DNA from: Rhodanobacter denitrificans
Lineage (GTDB): Bacteria > Pseudomonadota > Gammaproteobacteria > Xanthomonadales > Rhodanobacteraceae
Assembly (NCBI RefSeq): GCF_000230695.2
Contig: NC_020541.1
Coordinates: forward strand, 4,154,001-4,218,000
Length of the DNA: 64,000 bases
Direction of reading: 5' to 3'
Shown: in pieces, positions 6,240 through 14,159 of the stretch
Layout of the letters: each line of letters begins with the position of its first letter
Position numbering within the stretch: position 1 is the stretch's first letter
Made by a program: the position numbers and the translations under genes
The notes under the pieces: generated by a model
Seen by the model: the letters and a program-made list of their open reading frames with translations, nothing else
Told to the model about the DNA's origin: nothing
Databases searched by the model: none

Positions 6240-7985
6240 GAGGCTGTAGAAAAAGCCCTTTCCACGGATGGATAGACGGCCAAAATGACAGCCGTTGCAT
6301 CACGTCACTCAACGGCGTGGTTTCTTGGGGTTTCGCGTTACGGGTTGCCCGGCTTGATCTGACGCGATGGGTGGGCGTCCCAGGCGCCCATGGCGCGCCT
6401 TGTGCCGCTCAGGCCGCCTTGCGGTAGTTCACCCACTTCTCGATGTTGTGGACCAGCGCGAACAGCTTCCATTGGCCGTCCACCTTTGCTTGGCCGCGAA
6501 GGGTGAAGCGATTGAGCCGCTTGTTGGCGCGCACGTTGCCGAAGACCGGCTCGACGGTAGCGAAGCGTCGTCCATACTGCTCGCGTCCCCACGCGCTGTC
6601 GATGCGCTCGCGCGTGCGCTGGCTATGGGTTGGCTCGGCTTTGCGGGTGAGCACGGCAACTTGCCGTGAGCGTGTGGTTTCGGGTTTTCGCAAGCACTTC
6701 GCACGCAGTGGGCAGTCCTTGCAAGCACCGTCGGGGGCGCGGAACTTGATCGCGGCATAGCCGCCAATGGTGCAGTCCTTGCCGTTGCGATGCAGGCGTT
6801 TGCCGGCCGGACAGATCACATGCGACTGGTCTGGCGCGATGATGAAGTCCTCGCTGCCGAACAGCCGCGGCTTGCCGGGGGTGCGCGACTTGTCGTGCAA
6901 CGGATCGGGCTTGGCCAGGTGCTTGTCCTGCCCGGCGAAGCGTTCGTCGCGCCGGCGCATCGCGTGGTCGGCGATCAGGGCGTCAATGCCCTGGTCGGCC
7001 AACGCGGCGAGGTTGGCTTCGCTGTGATAGCCGGCATCGGCGGTGATCAGCGTCGATGCGGTGCGCTGCTCGGCGCAGGCGTCCAGTACGGGCAACAACA
7101 ATTCCTGTTCGGCGCCGGTGCCGTGAGCCGAAGCCTCGACGATAACCTGGTGCCTGGCATCGACCACGGCCACGCCGCAATAGCCCTGGATCACGCCCTT
7201 GTCGGTGGCCAGCTTGGCCGATGCGTTATCGGTGCGATTGGACTTGCGGACCTTGCCGCGCGAACCGGGCCGATCTTGCGGATGATCGGCCAGCCATTGG
7301 CGGATCTTCGTTGCCTCGCGAGTAAGGCGCTCGATGCGTTCGGCGGCCTTGGCATCCCGCACGTCTTCGGCCGCGCCGGCATCGTTGGCCTGGTGACGTT
7401 CCAACATCGTGGTGGCCGCGCGCTCCATCTTCTGTGCCTGCGCAAGGAACTCCGCGCGCGTACCGGAGCGGTGTTTGGACGCGTTGGAAGGCAGCTTCAC
7501 GCCATCGATGGCGAACATCTGGCGCCCGATCAGACCCTCGCCGTCGAGCAACGTCAGCACCTGGGCAAAGACGGTCGCGATCGCCCCGCGCGAGCGGCTG
7601 ACGAAGTCCGCGATGGTGGTGAAGTGTGGCTTGGCGTCGCCGGTCAGGGCGATGAACAGCACGTTGTCGCGGCAGGCGCGCTCGATCGAGCGGGAGCTCA
7701 CCATGCCTTGGGAATACGCCAGCAGCACCGCCTTGAGCAACATCGTCGGCGCATGGGCCGGCGCGCCGCTGTCGTCATTGCGGTAATGCGCATCGAAGGC
7801 GGACAGATCCAGCTGATCGACCAGATGGTGCACGGCATGGGCAAATGATCCCGGCACCAGCTGCGCCTGCAGATCCACCGGCAACAGCCGCGGACTCATA
7901 TCGATATGCCGGTAGCGTGCCATGCCGCCCCCTTGTTCACGTGGGGCTATTGAAGCAGGATGGGCGGAGGTATTTCTACAACCTC
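6240..7985 (-). mobile_element. IS1182-type insertion sequence inserted at an attC core
   Basis: The element is 1746 bp long, with terminal repeats GAGGCTGTAGAAAAA (left) and GAGGTTGTAGAAATA (right, read inward), 13 of 15 identical. It is flanked by GTT on both sides (6237-6239, 7986-7988), which may be a 3-bp target duplication. It lies exactly after GTT of the attC9 R' core. It carries one full-length transposase gene, and about 170 bp at its left end has no gene. The two 158-bp MITEs in this array share its ends and its insertion position. Confidence 0.9.
6409..7923 (-). CDS. IS1182 family transposase
   Basis: A transposase of 504 residues. The N-terminal DUF772-like part has LDLSAFDAHYRNDD at about 38-51, then MLLKAVLLAYSQGMVSSRSIE. 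The central DDE catalytic core has AIDGVKLPSNASKH at about 143-156 and TADAGYHSEAN at about 293-303. A cysteine-rich insert contains CPAGKRLH, CKDCPLRAKC. The C-terminal segment ends FGNVRANKRLNRFTLRGQ...WKLFALVHNIEKW, typical of the family. Length is normal and the frame is intact, so the element looks active. The ATG at 7923 is 62 bp from the right terminal repeat. It is the obvious candidate to move the MITEs in trans. Confidence 0.93.
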   Translation of the reverse strand: MARYRHIDMSPRLLPVDLQAQLVPGSFAHAVHHLVDQLDLSAFDAHYRNDDSGAPAHAPTMLLKAVLLAYSQGMVSSRSIERACRDNVLFIALTGDAKPHFTTIADFVSRSRGAIATVFAQVLTLLDGEGLIGRQMFAIDGVKLPSNASKHRSGTRAEFLAQAQKMERAATTMLERHQANDAGAAEDVRDAKAAERIERLTREATKIRQWLADHPQDRPGSRGKVRKSNRTDNASAKLATDKGVIQGYCGVAVVDARHQVIVEASAHGTGAEQELLLPVLDACAEQRTASTLITADAGYHSEANLAALADQGIDALIADHAMRRRDERFAGQDKHLAKPDPLHDKSRTPGKPRLFGSEDFIIAPDQSHVICPAGKRLHRNGKDCTIGGYAAIKFRAPDGACKDCPLRAKCLRKPETTRSRQVAVLTRKAEPTHSQRTRERIDSAWGREQYGRRFATVEPVFGNVRANKRLNRFTLRGQAKVDGQWKLFALVHNIEKWVNYRKAA

Positions 7986-7995
7986 GTTAGCCTCT

Positions 7996-8391
7996 ATGCG
8001 CACACTGTTCGCTTTTCTACTGCTCGCCGCTTGCAGCCAAGCGTCGGCGACTTCATGCAATGCGGTGAGCCAGGCACTCACCAACGTCCAAAGGATTGCG
8101 TGGGCTCCCGTGTTGGCCAAGCAACTAAAGGTCAGTTCGGCTTCGGTGAACCAATCGTTCGCTCTTGCAGACTGGCGCATCATCTATGTCGAAACTCCTG
8201 ACACAGATTCGCCATTCCTTTTCTTCCACGGCGACCCACTCAGCACTCACTTTATTACTTTGTGGGCCGGTGCCGCCCGTTCGCAGGAGGAGGGCGCCAT
8301 CAAAGCTTGGGTCATCAAAAATGCGCCAGGTATCCCTGAGCCGCTCGCAGCTTGTTTTGCGTGGCACGTCACCAAGGTACGTAACCGGTAA
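7996..8391 (+). CDS. Cassette 10 secreted or lipoprotein-like protein, paralogue of cassette 3
   Basis: A protein of 131 residues with the same signal sequence (MRTLFAFLLLAACSQAS) as the cassette 3 product, and the same length. About a dozen amino-acid changes are scattered in the mature part, such as D22N, H27Q and E43Q, and most DNA changes alter the residue. The frame is open further upstream only because it enters the IS; the ATG at 7996 lies four bases after the core GTTAGCC, as in cassette 3. The function is unknown. Confidence 0.78.
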   Translation: MRTLFAFLLLAACSQASATSCNAVSQALTNVQRIAWAPVLAKQLKVSSASVNQSFALADWRIIYVETPDTDSPFLFFHGDPLSTHFITLWAGAARSQEEGAIKAWVIKNAPGIPEPLAACFAWHVTKVRNR

Positions 8392-8395
8392 ACTC

Positions 8396-8448
8396 GGCTA
8401 ACAACTCGTTCAAGGCGGACGGCTACGCCGCCGCTTAACTCCAGCGTT
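8396..8448 (+). repeat. attC10, R' core split by MITE A
   Basis: R'' GGCTAAC (8396-8402) matches the start of cassette 10. The R' core is cut after GTT (8446-8448) by MITE A; the continuation GTTAGAT is at 8607-8613. Confidence 0.92.
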
Positions 8449-8606
8449 GAGGTTGTAGAAAAACCACTTCTGGACAAGTTGACCGCCAAGCAGGGGAAAA
8501 GCGACCTCACAGAACGCTCTACAATCGACGCGCAGCCTGCCGGGAAGGGTTCAAGTACCCCCTGAAATCATGCGAATCCGCGCCAGGGTACTTTTTCTAC
8601 AACCTC
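8449..8606 (+). mobile_element. MITE A (158 bp) in attC10
   Basis: This 158-bp element has perfect terminal inverted repeats GAGGTTGTAGAAAAA and TTTTTCTACAACCTC, with no coding capacity. GTT stands on both sides. Its ends match those of the IS1182-type element at 6240-7985. Inside, AAGTACCC and GGGTACTT form a second inverted repeat near the right end. It is identical in sequence to MITE B. Confidence 0.9.
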
Positions 8607-8625
8607 GTTAGATGTGGAGGTTTCC

Positions 8626-9069
8626 GTGCGCACCTTTGTGCTTTTCCTTGTGGCAGCCCTACTACTCAGCACTGCAGCGCAAGCTACGCAGCCTTATTCT
8701 GAGCAGTTTTCCGCCAAGTTTAAGGCGGCGGTAGACAATGCAATGAGCCAACCGACTGCTGATGGCAGGACTAGGCTTCTAATGGAGGCCATGCGCGGCG
8801 GGACCGACAGCGAAGTGTTTTTTGTCTTTCCGCTACTTTTCCCTCGCAGGGTCATAGATGCCGCTCAAAACGCGCATATATGTGTCGCTGAGATTTCGTC
8901 TTCAATCAGTAATGGCAAAGCGTACTTGGCTGCCGCTCCGGCTGAGCGGGAAGATTTTCCTCATGCGCAGGCAAAGAAAATTCGGTCTGACATGGATCGC
9001 CTGATCACGTGTCTCGATCGATACTATGCCAATGGCCAGTTACGACTTCCTTCGCAATCATCTAACTGA
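8626..9069 (+). CDS. Cassette 11 secreted hypothetical protein
   Basis: A protein of 147 residues with a typical signal peptide (MRTFVLFLVAALLLSTAAQA, cleavage probably after AQA). The mature part is helical and has two Cys. The GTG at 8626 was chosen because GGAGG (8616-8620) lies five bases upstream. The frame is open back to 8614, which would put the ribosome binding site inside the gene. The role is unknown. The cassette begins directly after MITE A, so transcription from Pc has to cross the IS and this MITE. Confidence 0.72.
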   Translation: MRTFVLFLVAALLLSTAAQATQPYSEQFSAKFKAAVDNAMSQPTADGRTRLLMEAMRGGTDSEVFFVFPLLFPRRVIDAAQNAHICVAEISSSISNGKAYLAAAPAEREDFPHAQAKKIRSDMDRLITCLDRYYANGQLRLPSQSSN

Positions 9070-9112
9070 TCGTTCAAGGCGGACGGCTTCGCCGCCGCTT
9101 AATTCCAGCGTT
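9060..9112 (+). repeat. attC11, R' core split by MITE B
   Basis: R'' ATCTAAC (9060-9066) is complementary to GTTAGAT, the core that stands after MITE A. This proves the cassette 11 boundaries. The R' core is cut after GTT (9110-9112) by MITE B. Confidence 0.92.
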
Positions 9113-9270
9113 GAGGTTGTAGAAAAACCACTTCTGGACAAGTTGACCGCCAAGCAGGGGAAAAGCGACCTCACAGAACGCTCTACAATCGACGCGCAGC
9201 CTGCCGGGAAGGGTTCAAGTACCCCCTGAAATCATGCGAATCCGCGCCAGGGTACTTTTTCTACAACCTC
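9113..9270 (+). mobile_element. MITE B (158 bp) in attC11
   Basis: It has the same 158-bp sequence as MITE A, with the same terminal repeats, and sits at the same position of the attC R' core. The left flank is GTT. The right flank is ATT (9271-9273) instead of GTT, a single-base difference from the GTTAGGC core expected from the R'' of cassette 12. Confidence 0.9.
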
Positions 9271-9283
9271 ATTAGGCCTCAGC

Positions 9284-9553
9284 ATGTACACCGACCGTTA
9301 TGGAAAATTCACCTGCAATATCGCCGGCTTTTTCGCAGGCTTGGCTGCGCTGGCTATTCTACTTGTAGCGTGGGGTTGGGGTGGCTTTGCAACAGGGGTT
9401 TGGGTTGACGGCTGTCCTGACGTCGTTGCGGCTTATGCCTGCCCAAAGTGGTGGGAAGACATTTTTTTGTTTGCTCTCCCGCCAGTTCTTGTTGGCATCT
9501 CAATTTTTAGCGGTCTTTGGGTTCGGCGCTCTATGTTTGTTTGTCCGGCCTAA
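9284..9553 (+). CDS. Cassette 12 small membrane protein
   Basis: A protein of 89 residues with two hydrophobic helices (about 12-33 and 62-83). Between them lies a short loop containing CPDVVAAYACPKWWED, whose two cysteines could form a disulfide. No family is recognised. The ATG at 9284 has no strong ribosome binding site. The stop codon TAA is part of the R'' core of the truncated attC12. This is the last cassette before the IS701-type element. Confidence 0.65.
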   Translation: MYTDRYGKFTCNIAGFFAGLAALAILLVAWGWGGFATGVWVDGCPDVVAAYACPKWWEDIFLFALPPVLVGISIFSGLWVRRSMFVCPA

Positions 9554-9566
9554 CCAGTCCGTAATT
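9548..9566 (+). repeat. attC12, left part only
   Basis: R'' GCCTAAC (9548-9554) pairs with the core of cassette 12, but the expected palindrome does not follow. After CAGTCCGTAATT comes the IS701-type element, and beyond it (11040) the sequence is unrelated to attC. The site was truncated, apparently before or together with the IS insertion. Confidence 0.7.
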
Positions 9567-10970
9567 CTACTGTGTCACTAAAGACGTCTGGTGCTCGGAT
9601 GCGCCATGCCGCAGCAAGGACATCGCGCCAACTGTCGCGCGATCAGGCGGGCGAGACGAAAGTGTACGGTCGCGATCGAGAGCGGTTGATGGCGCTGCAT
9701 CGGCCCCGGCCCCACGCGGGCGGAAGCCTTCGGGTACGGCAGGCGCCTTGAATCGTGCACGGTTTTTTTTACTGCCACGCAAGCGCTCCAACGTCAGGAA
9801 GCCGTAGGCCGCGATACACAGGCTGGCGTGATGATGAAAGCCGCGCCAGTTGCGCCCCTCGTAGTGACCCAAGCCGAGTTCTTGCTTGAGTTCCAGGTAG
9901 TCCCGCTCGATGCGCCAACGGCCCTTGATGGTGCCGACAAGGGCCTTGAAGGTCGTCGCTTTCGGCAACGTCGACAACCAGTAGCGTAGCGGTTCGGCGT
10001 CGCCGCCAGGCCATTCGATGACCAGCCATTCGGGCGCGCGATCGCGGTCGTCGTGGGCGGCGACCACGCGTACGCGGGCGAAGCGGCCGGACAAGGGTTC
10101 GGCGGAGCCCTGCCGCCAGGTAATGGTGCGGTACGCCCGCGCCGGCAACGCCTGCGCCAACGCACGCACACTGATCGGCCGGTGCGCCGCATCGCGGCAT
10201 ACCCGCACGCGGGGGCGTCCACCACCCGTCGCAGGCGGTGGTGGCGTGGCTGGTTGATGCTTGCCCCACCACACCGCCGTGAGCGGCCTGACGCCCAGCG
10301 CGTAGATCAGGTCTTGCGTGCTCAGCGCATCGCGAAGCATGCTGTCATCGCCGTAGGCGGCATCGCCCAACACGACGCCTCGCGGCACGCCCGCCGCGAC
10401 GGCGGCGCGGATCTGCGCCACCGCAATCTGGTTCTTGGTCAGAAAGCCGACTGATGCGGGCACCCCAACAGCGGCACATCGCTGCGGGTCGTCGGTCCAT
10501 TCGGCCGGCAGGTATAGCTGATACGCCAACGGCAGGCTGTTGGAGTCCGTCGCCAGCGACAAGCTCACCGCCACCCGACAGTTGTCGGTCTTGCCGGTCT
10601 GCCCGCAGTACTGCCGGGCTACGCCCACCGAGTGCCTACCCTTCTTCGGAAAGCCGGTGTCATCAATGATCCAGAAGCACGGTGTGGTTCCGCCGTGCGT
10701 CAGCACGGGCAGCACCTGCTCGGCCACGGCGGCCAGCAAGGCATCGTCGTTCCATGCCGACGTCGACACCAGGTGATGCATCGACTGGTGGGTCGCCCGT
10801 ACATCTTGCGGCCGCACCCGTGCCGCCATCGGCTCCACGCTCTTGCGGCCGCCAGGCAGCATCAAACCCTGCAGATACCAGCGCGTGGGCGCCACCCGAT
10901 CCGCGTGCCCCATGGCGATGACCATCGCTTCGCCATACCGCTCAAAGCGGCCTTCCAGACCGATGCCCAT
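9567..10970 (-). CDS. IS701 family transposase
   Basis: A transposase of 467 residues of the DDE type (DDE_5 superfamily). It has CFWIIDDTGFPKKGRHSVGVARQYCGQ at about 98-123 with the first Asp, VVLGDAAYGDD at about 199-209 with the second, and RWRIERDYLELKQELGLGHYEGR with the Glu at about 350-372. The ATG at 10970 follows GGAGG within nine bases. Length and frame are normal. The last residues SLVTQ lie in the terminal repeat. Confidence 0.93.
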   Translation of the reverse strand: MGIGLEGRFERYGEAMVIAMGHADRVAPTRWYLQGLMLPGGRKSVEPMAARVRPQDVRATHQSMHHLVSTSAWNDDALLAAVAEQVLPVLTHGGTTPCFWIIDDTGFPKKGRHSVGVARQYCGQTGKTDNCRVAVSLSLATDSNSLPLAYQLYLPAEWTDDPQRCAAVGVPASVGFLTKNQIAVAQIRAAVAAGVPRGVVLGDAAYGDDSMLRDALSTQDLIYALGVRPLTAVWWGKHQPATPPPPATGGGRPRVRVCRDAAHRPISVRALAQALPARAYRTITWRQGSAEPLSGRFARVRVVAAHDDRDRAPEWLVIEWPGGDAEPLRYWLSTLPKATTFKALVGTIKGRWRIERDYLELKQELGLGHYEGRNWRGFHHHASLCIAAYGFLTLERLRGSKKNRARFKAPAVPEGFRPRGAGADAAPSTALDRDRTLSSRPPDRATVGAMSLLRHGASEHQTSLVTQ

Positions 10971-11035
10971 GACCCACCTCCTCGCAGGTTGCTAGAAGAT
11001 GCCGTGATCATGCCATATATTTATTGACACAGTAG
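9567..11035 (-). mobile_element. IS701-type insertion sequence
   Basis: The element is 1469 bp long with ends CTACTGTGTCACTAAA (left) and CTACTGTGTCAATAAA (right, read inward). It is flanked by a 4-bp duplication AATT (9563-9566 and 11036-11039), the length usual for IS701. It carries one intact transposase gene whose TAG stop codon is formed by the left terminal repeat. Confidence 0.9.
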
Positions 11036-11584
11036 AATTAGGAGACTTCCGATCAACCCCCGGCGCATGATGCTTTTGCCCTGAGCTTTCGGGCCGATGC
11101 TGGTCATCGTGTTGTCCTTGATGTTGCGTCGTGCGTGTCAGTACTTCGCGGTGTTGAACGTTGCCAGACTGCATTTCCTTAGACGGTCTTGTTGAGCCAT
11201 TGCCGCCGGCTCGGACCAGGGTATAAACCGCGCCCAGAGACCTCGTTCGTTCATCGGTGTCGTCGGTGTTTGGGGATCAGCCGAAACATGTTTGGACGTC
11301 CAGAATGTTAGTCAGGTTCTCTCCGGGTCGGTCTGACCTGCTGCCGCCGCGCTGCGCTGACGGTGGAACGAAGGCGGGTGGCTCGGATAGTCCTGGCGCG
11401 CTGGTGCACGGGATGGGCCAGGTATGGGGCTTTTGCCCTAGGCTTGCGGGCCGCTGCCGGTCAGCGTGTTGCACCCGGGGTGGCATCGCGCAAGCCCGTG
11501 CCGCGCGGATTCATCGCGTGTCAGACTGCATCCGTGCGCGCTGCACGCGCTGCCCGCCGACCGACGAAGCGCACCGGAGGCACC
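11036..11584 (+). other. Gene-free stretch with a degenerate duplication
   Basis: No plausible gene is seen in these 549 bp between the IS and the cupin gene. Two blocks, 11072-11114 and 11429-11471, agree at 37 of 43 positions. Both are followed at the same distance by CAGACTGCAT (11165-11174, 11522-11531). The second copy precedes the cupin gene and could be its leader; the first copy would be a relic of a similar leader. GGAGG (11576-11580) is the ribosome binding site of the cupin gene. Confidence 0.6.
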
Positions 11585-11971
11585 ATGAGCAAAGAGCCGA
11601 CTGCTCCTGAAACGCGAGGCGTCGCGATCCAGTCGCTGGCGATCATGGACCTGGGCCAGGAAATCGAGGGCATGGCCGGGCGCCAGCTGCGCATGCGCAG
11701 GGTCACCATCGCGCCAGGCGGGGTGTTCGGCCCCGTCCACGACCACCGGGATCGGCCGGGCCTCGTCTACATCCTGCAAGGGACGATCACCGACCATCGC
11801 GACGGCATCGCCACCGACTACGGCCCCGGCGTGGGCTGGCCCGAGGACCGGCATACCGTCCACTGGCTAGAGAACCGGGGCACGGTGCCGGCCGTGGAGA
11901 TCTCCATCGACATCGTGCGGCAGGAGCCGAACCCGGCCAGCCGTGCCGACGACGCCGGGCGGGTCCGATGA
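11585..11971 (+). CDS. Cupin domain protein
   Basis: A small beta-barrel protein of 128 residues. The first cupin motif is at about 37-63: PGGVFGPVHDHRDRPGLVYI with two His that usually bind a metal. The second is at about 76-95, around GWPEDRHTVHWLENRG. The substrate cannot be told. The ATG at 11585 has GGAGG five bases upstream. Its stop codon overlaps the start of the GNAT gene (ATGA), so the two are co-translated. A role in a shared detoxification or modification step is only a guess. Confidence 0.8.
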   Translation: MSKEPTAPETRGVAIQSLAIMDLGQEIEGMAGRQLRMRRVTIAPGGVFGPVHDHRDRPGLVYILQGTITDHRDGIATDYGPGVGWPEDRHTVHWLENRGTVPAVEISIDIVRQEPNPASRADDAGRVR

Positions 11972-12561
11972 GCGCATCCGACGGGAGACAAGGCGCCGCG
12001 GGGCGAATCGCCATGACGTATCTGCAGCGGCAAGGCGGGATCGTCGTCCGCCCGCTGGCGGCAGGCGACGCGGAGCCGCTGTACCGGGCAGTGCGCAGTT
12101 CGGTGGAGTCGCTGTCGTACTGGCTGCCCTGGTGCCACCGCGACTATGCGCTGGCGGATGCGACCGCTTGGGTCGAGCACGGCATGGCGTGCTGGGCGGC
12201 CGGCTCCGAATTTCCCCTCGGCGTGTTCGATGGCACGGGCGCGGTCATCGGCGGCACCGGGGTGAACCACCTCAACCGCGCCCACGGGGTGGGCAATCTC
12301 GGCTACTGGGTATGCGACGCCGCAAGGAATCGCGGCGTGGCCACGCTCGCCGCCCGTGCCGCGGCCCGGCTGGGCTTCGACGTGCTGGGCCTGACGCGGC
12401 TGGAGATCGTGGTGCCGCCGCACAACGCGGCCAGCCAGCGGGTGGCGGAGAAGCTGGGCGCGCTGCGCGAGGTGGAGGCACGCAACCGCGTGCTGTTCCA
12501 GGGCCGGCCCGAGCGCGCGGTGGTCTATTCGCTGATTCCCAACGACCTGGCGGACGGCTGA
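11968..12561 (+). CDS. GNAT family N-acetyltransferase (RimJ/RimL-like)
   Basis: A protein of 197 residues matching the RimJ/RimL branch of acetyl-CoA-dependent N-acetyltransferases. It begins with VVRPLAAGDAEPLYRAV at about 26-42. It has GGTGVNHLNRAHGVGNLGYWV (GxxYWV beta strand) at about 94-114, then the acetyl-CoA loop region NRGVATLAARAAARLGFD and NAASQRVAEKLGALRE near the end. The start overlaps the cupin stop by four bases. A second in-frame ATG at 12013 would remove a short unstructured leader. The substrate is unknown. Confidence 0.85.
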   Translation: MSASDGRQGAAGRIAMTYLQRQGGIVVRPLAAGDAEPLYRAVRSSVESLSYWLPWCHRDYALADATAWVEHGMACWAAGSEFPLGVFDGTGAVIGGTGVNHLNRAHGVGNLGYWVCDAARNRGVATLAARAAARLGFDVLGLTRLEIVVPPHNAASQRVAEKLGALREVEARNRVLFQGRPERAVVYSLIPNDLADG

Positions 12562-12752
12562 GCGGACGGCACTTGGTATGGCCGCCACGCCGGCACGCCC
12601 CGGCTTATGCATCGACTTAACCTGCCGCCGTGCACGCTGGAAAGCGAACCCGATGTCCGGCATGTTGGCGACGTCCTGCCGTAGCGCGTGGAATGATGCG
12701 CGCCGCATGTCGGGCAAGTTCGCCCGCCGCCCCCAAGGAGAACGCCATCACC

Positions 12753-14159
12753 ATGCCGACACCCCGCTCGGACGCCCTGGTCTTTTTCGGCGCCACCGGC
12801 GACCTGGCCTACAAGAAGATCTTTCCGGCACTGCAGGCGATGCTGCTGCACGACGGGCTGAACCTGCCGATCATCGGCGTGGCGCACTCGGGCTGGAGCG
12901 TGGAGCAGCTGCGCCAGCGCGCGCACGACAGCCTGGCGCACGCGGCGCAGGAGCAGGGCGGCGCGGTGGACGAGGCCGCCTTCGCGCAGCTGGCGGCGCG
13001 ATTGCAGTATGTCGATGGCGACTACAACGACCCGGCCACGTTCGCGCAACTGAAGCGGGCGCTGGGCGCGGCACAACGGCCGCTGCACTATCTGGCGATC
13101 CCGCCCGGGCTGTTCGCCGTGGTGGCGAAGAACCTGCAGCAGGCCGGCTGCGCCGACGGGGCTCGGATCGTGGTGGAGAAGCCGTTCGGCCGCGACCTGG
13201 CCTCGGCGCAGGCGCTCAACCGCACGCTGCACGCGGTGTTCCCGGAGTCGGCGATCTTCCGCATCGACCATTACCTGGGCAAGGAGCCGGTGCAGAACCT
13301 GTTGTATTTCCGCTTCGCCAACACCGTGCTGGAGCCGGTGTGGAACAACCGCTACGTAGACCGCGTGCAGATCACCATGGCCGAGCAGTTCGGCGTGGAC
13401 GGCCGCGGCGCGTTCTACGAGGGCGTCGGTGCTATCCGTGACGTGCTGCAGAACCACCTGCTGCAGGTGACCTCGCTGCTGGCGATGGATGCGCCGATCG
13501 GCAGCGAGCCGGAAGCGCTGCGCGCGGAGAAGCTGCGGCTGTTCCGCGCGATGCGCCCGCTCGACCCGGCCGAGGTGGTGCGCGGCCAGTTCCGCGGCTA
13601 CCGCGAGGTCGAGGGTGTGGCCGCCGATTCCAACGTGGAGACCTTCGTGGCGCTGTGCCTGCACATCGACACCTGGCGCTGGGCCGGCGTGCCGTTCCAC
13701 ATCCGCGCCGGCAAGCGGCTGCCGCTGACCACCACCGAGGTGATGGTGGACATGAAGGCGCCGCCGCTGTCGGTGTTCGACCCGGTCGGCGCGGCGCAGT
13801 CGAACTACTTCCGCTTCCGGCTCAGCCCGCAGGTGATCCTCGCCGCGGGCATGCGGGTGAAGCAGCCGGGCGAGGAGATGCGCGGCGAGCCGGTGGAGCT
13901 GGTCGTGCGGCACGACCTGGCACCGGAGAAATCGCCGTACCAGCGCCTGCTCGGCGACGCGATACGCGGCGACAACGCGCTGTTCACCAGCGACGAATGC
14001 GTGGAGGCGGCGTGGGCGGTGGTCGACCGCGTGCTCGCCCACGAAGGCGCGGTGGAGCTCTACGAGCCGGGCAGCTGGGGTCCGGCCGCGGCGGCGCACC
14101 TGGTCGGCGGCGACGAGGGCTGGCACGACCCGCGGGCGGAGGAGAACCGGCCATGCTGA
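12753..14159 (+). CDS. zwf: Glucose-6-phosphate 1-dehydrogenase
   Basis: It oxidises glucose 6-phosphate to 6-phosphogluconolactone with NADP, the entry to the oxidative pentose phosphate and Entner-Doudoroff routes. The product has 468 residues. The nucleotide-binding motif [10 protein letters not shown] is at about 11-20. [10 protein letters not shown] is at about 138-147. The active-site signature [19 protein letters not shown] is at about 168-186 with the catalytic His. AAGGAG (12735-12740) precedes the ATG. It is the first gene of a sugar-phosphate operon; its stop overlaps the next gene. Confidence 0.97.
   Translation: MPTPRSDALVFFGATGDLAYKKIFPALQAMLLHDGLNLPIIGVAHSGWSVEQLRQRAHDSLAHAAQEQGGAVDEAAFAQLAARLQYVDGDYNDPATFAQLKRALGAAQRPLHYLAIPPGLFAVVAKNLQQAGCADGARIVVEKPFGRDLASAQALNRTLHAVFPESAIFRIDHYLGKEPVQNLLYFRFANTVLEPVWNNRYVDRVQITMAEQFGVDGRGAFYEGVGAIRDVLQNHLLQVTSLLAMDAPIGSEPEALRAEKLRLFRAMRPLDPAEVVRGQFRGYREVEGVAADSNVETFVALCLHIDTWRWAGVPFHIRAGKRLPLTTTEVMVDMKAPPLSVFDPVGAAQSNYFRFRLSPQVILAAGMRVKQPGEEMRGEPVELVVRHDLAPEKSPYQRLLGDAIRGDNALFTSDECVEAAWAVVDRVLAHEGAVELYEPGSWGPAAAAHLVGGDEGWHDPRAEENRPC

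Larger units (their letters stand above)
1807..9554 (+). other. Chromosomal integron cassette array (attI plus 12 cassettes, interrupted by one IS and two MITEs)
   Basis: Cassette boundaries, set at G^TT of successive core sites, are 1967, 2306, 3112, 3572, 4153, 4625, 5062, 5549, 5803, 7987, 8608 and 9272. Each attC begins with an R'' core complementary to the core at the start of its own cassette, for example GCATAAC with GTTATGC and ATCTAAC with GTTAGAT. This supports the boundaries strongly. All cassette ORFs read on the plus strand, away from intI. The attC sites are nearly uniform, as in sedentary chromosomal integrons. Cassettes 3 and 10 are paralogous and both 460 bp long. Confidence 0.93.

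Noticed and set aside
6790..7848. Plus-strand frame of 352 codons within the IS1182-type element
   Set aside because: It is antisense to the transposase and shows no transposition-related motif.
2255..9554. CRISPR array suggested by regularly repeated palindromes
   Set aside because: The repeats are 57-bp attC sites with complementary outer cores, separated by 250-800 bp cassettes with genes; spacing and structure are not those of CRISPR.
11040..11180. Minus-strand ORF of 60 codons next to the IS701-type element
   Set aside because: It crosses the IS boundary and has a low-complexity, His/Gln-rich translation; it is unlikely to be a gene.
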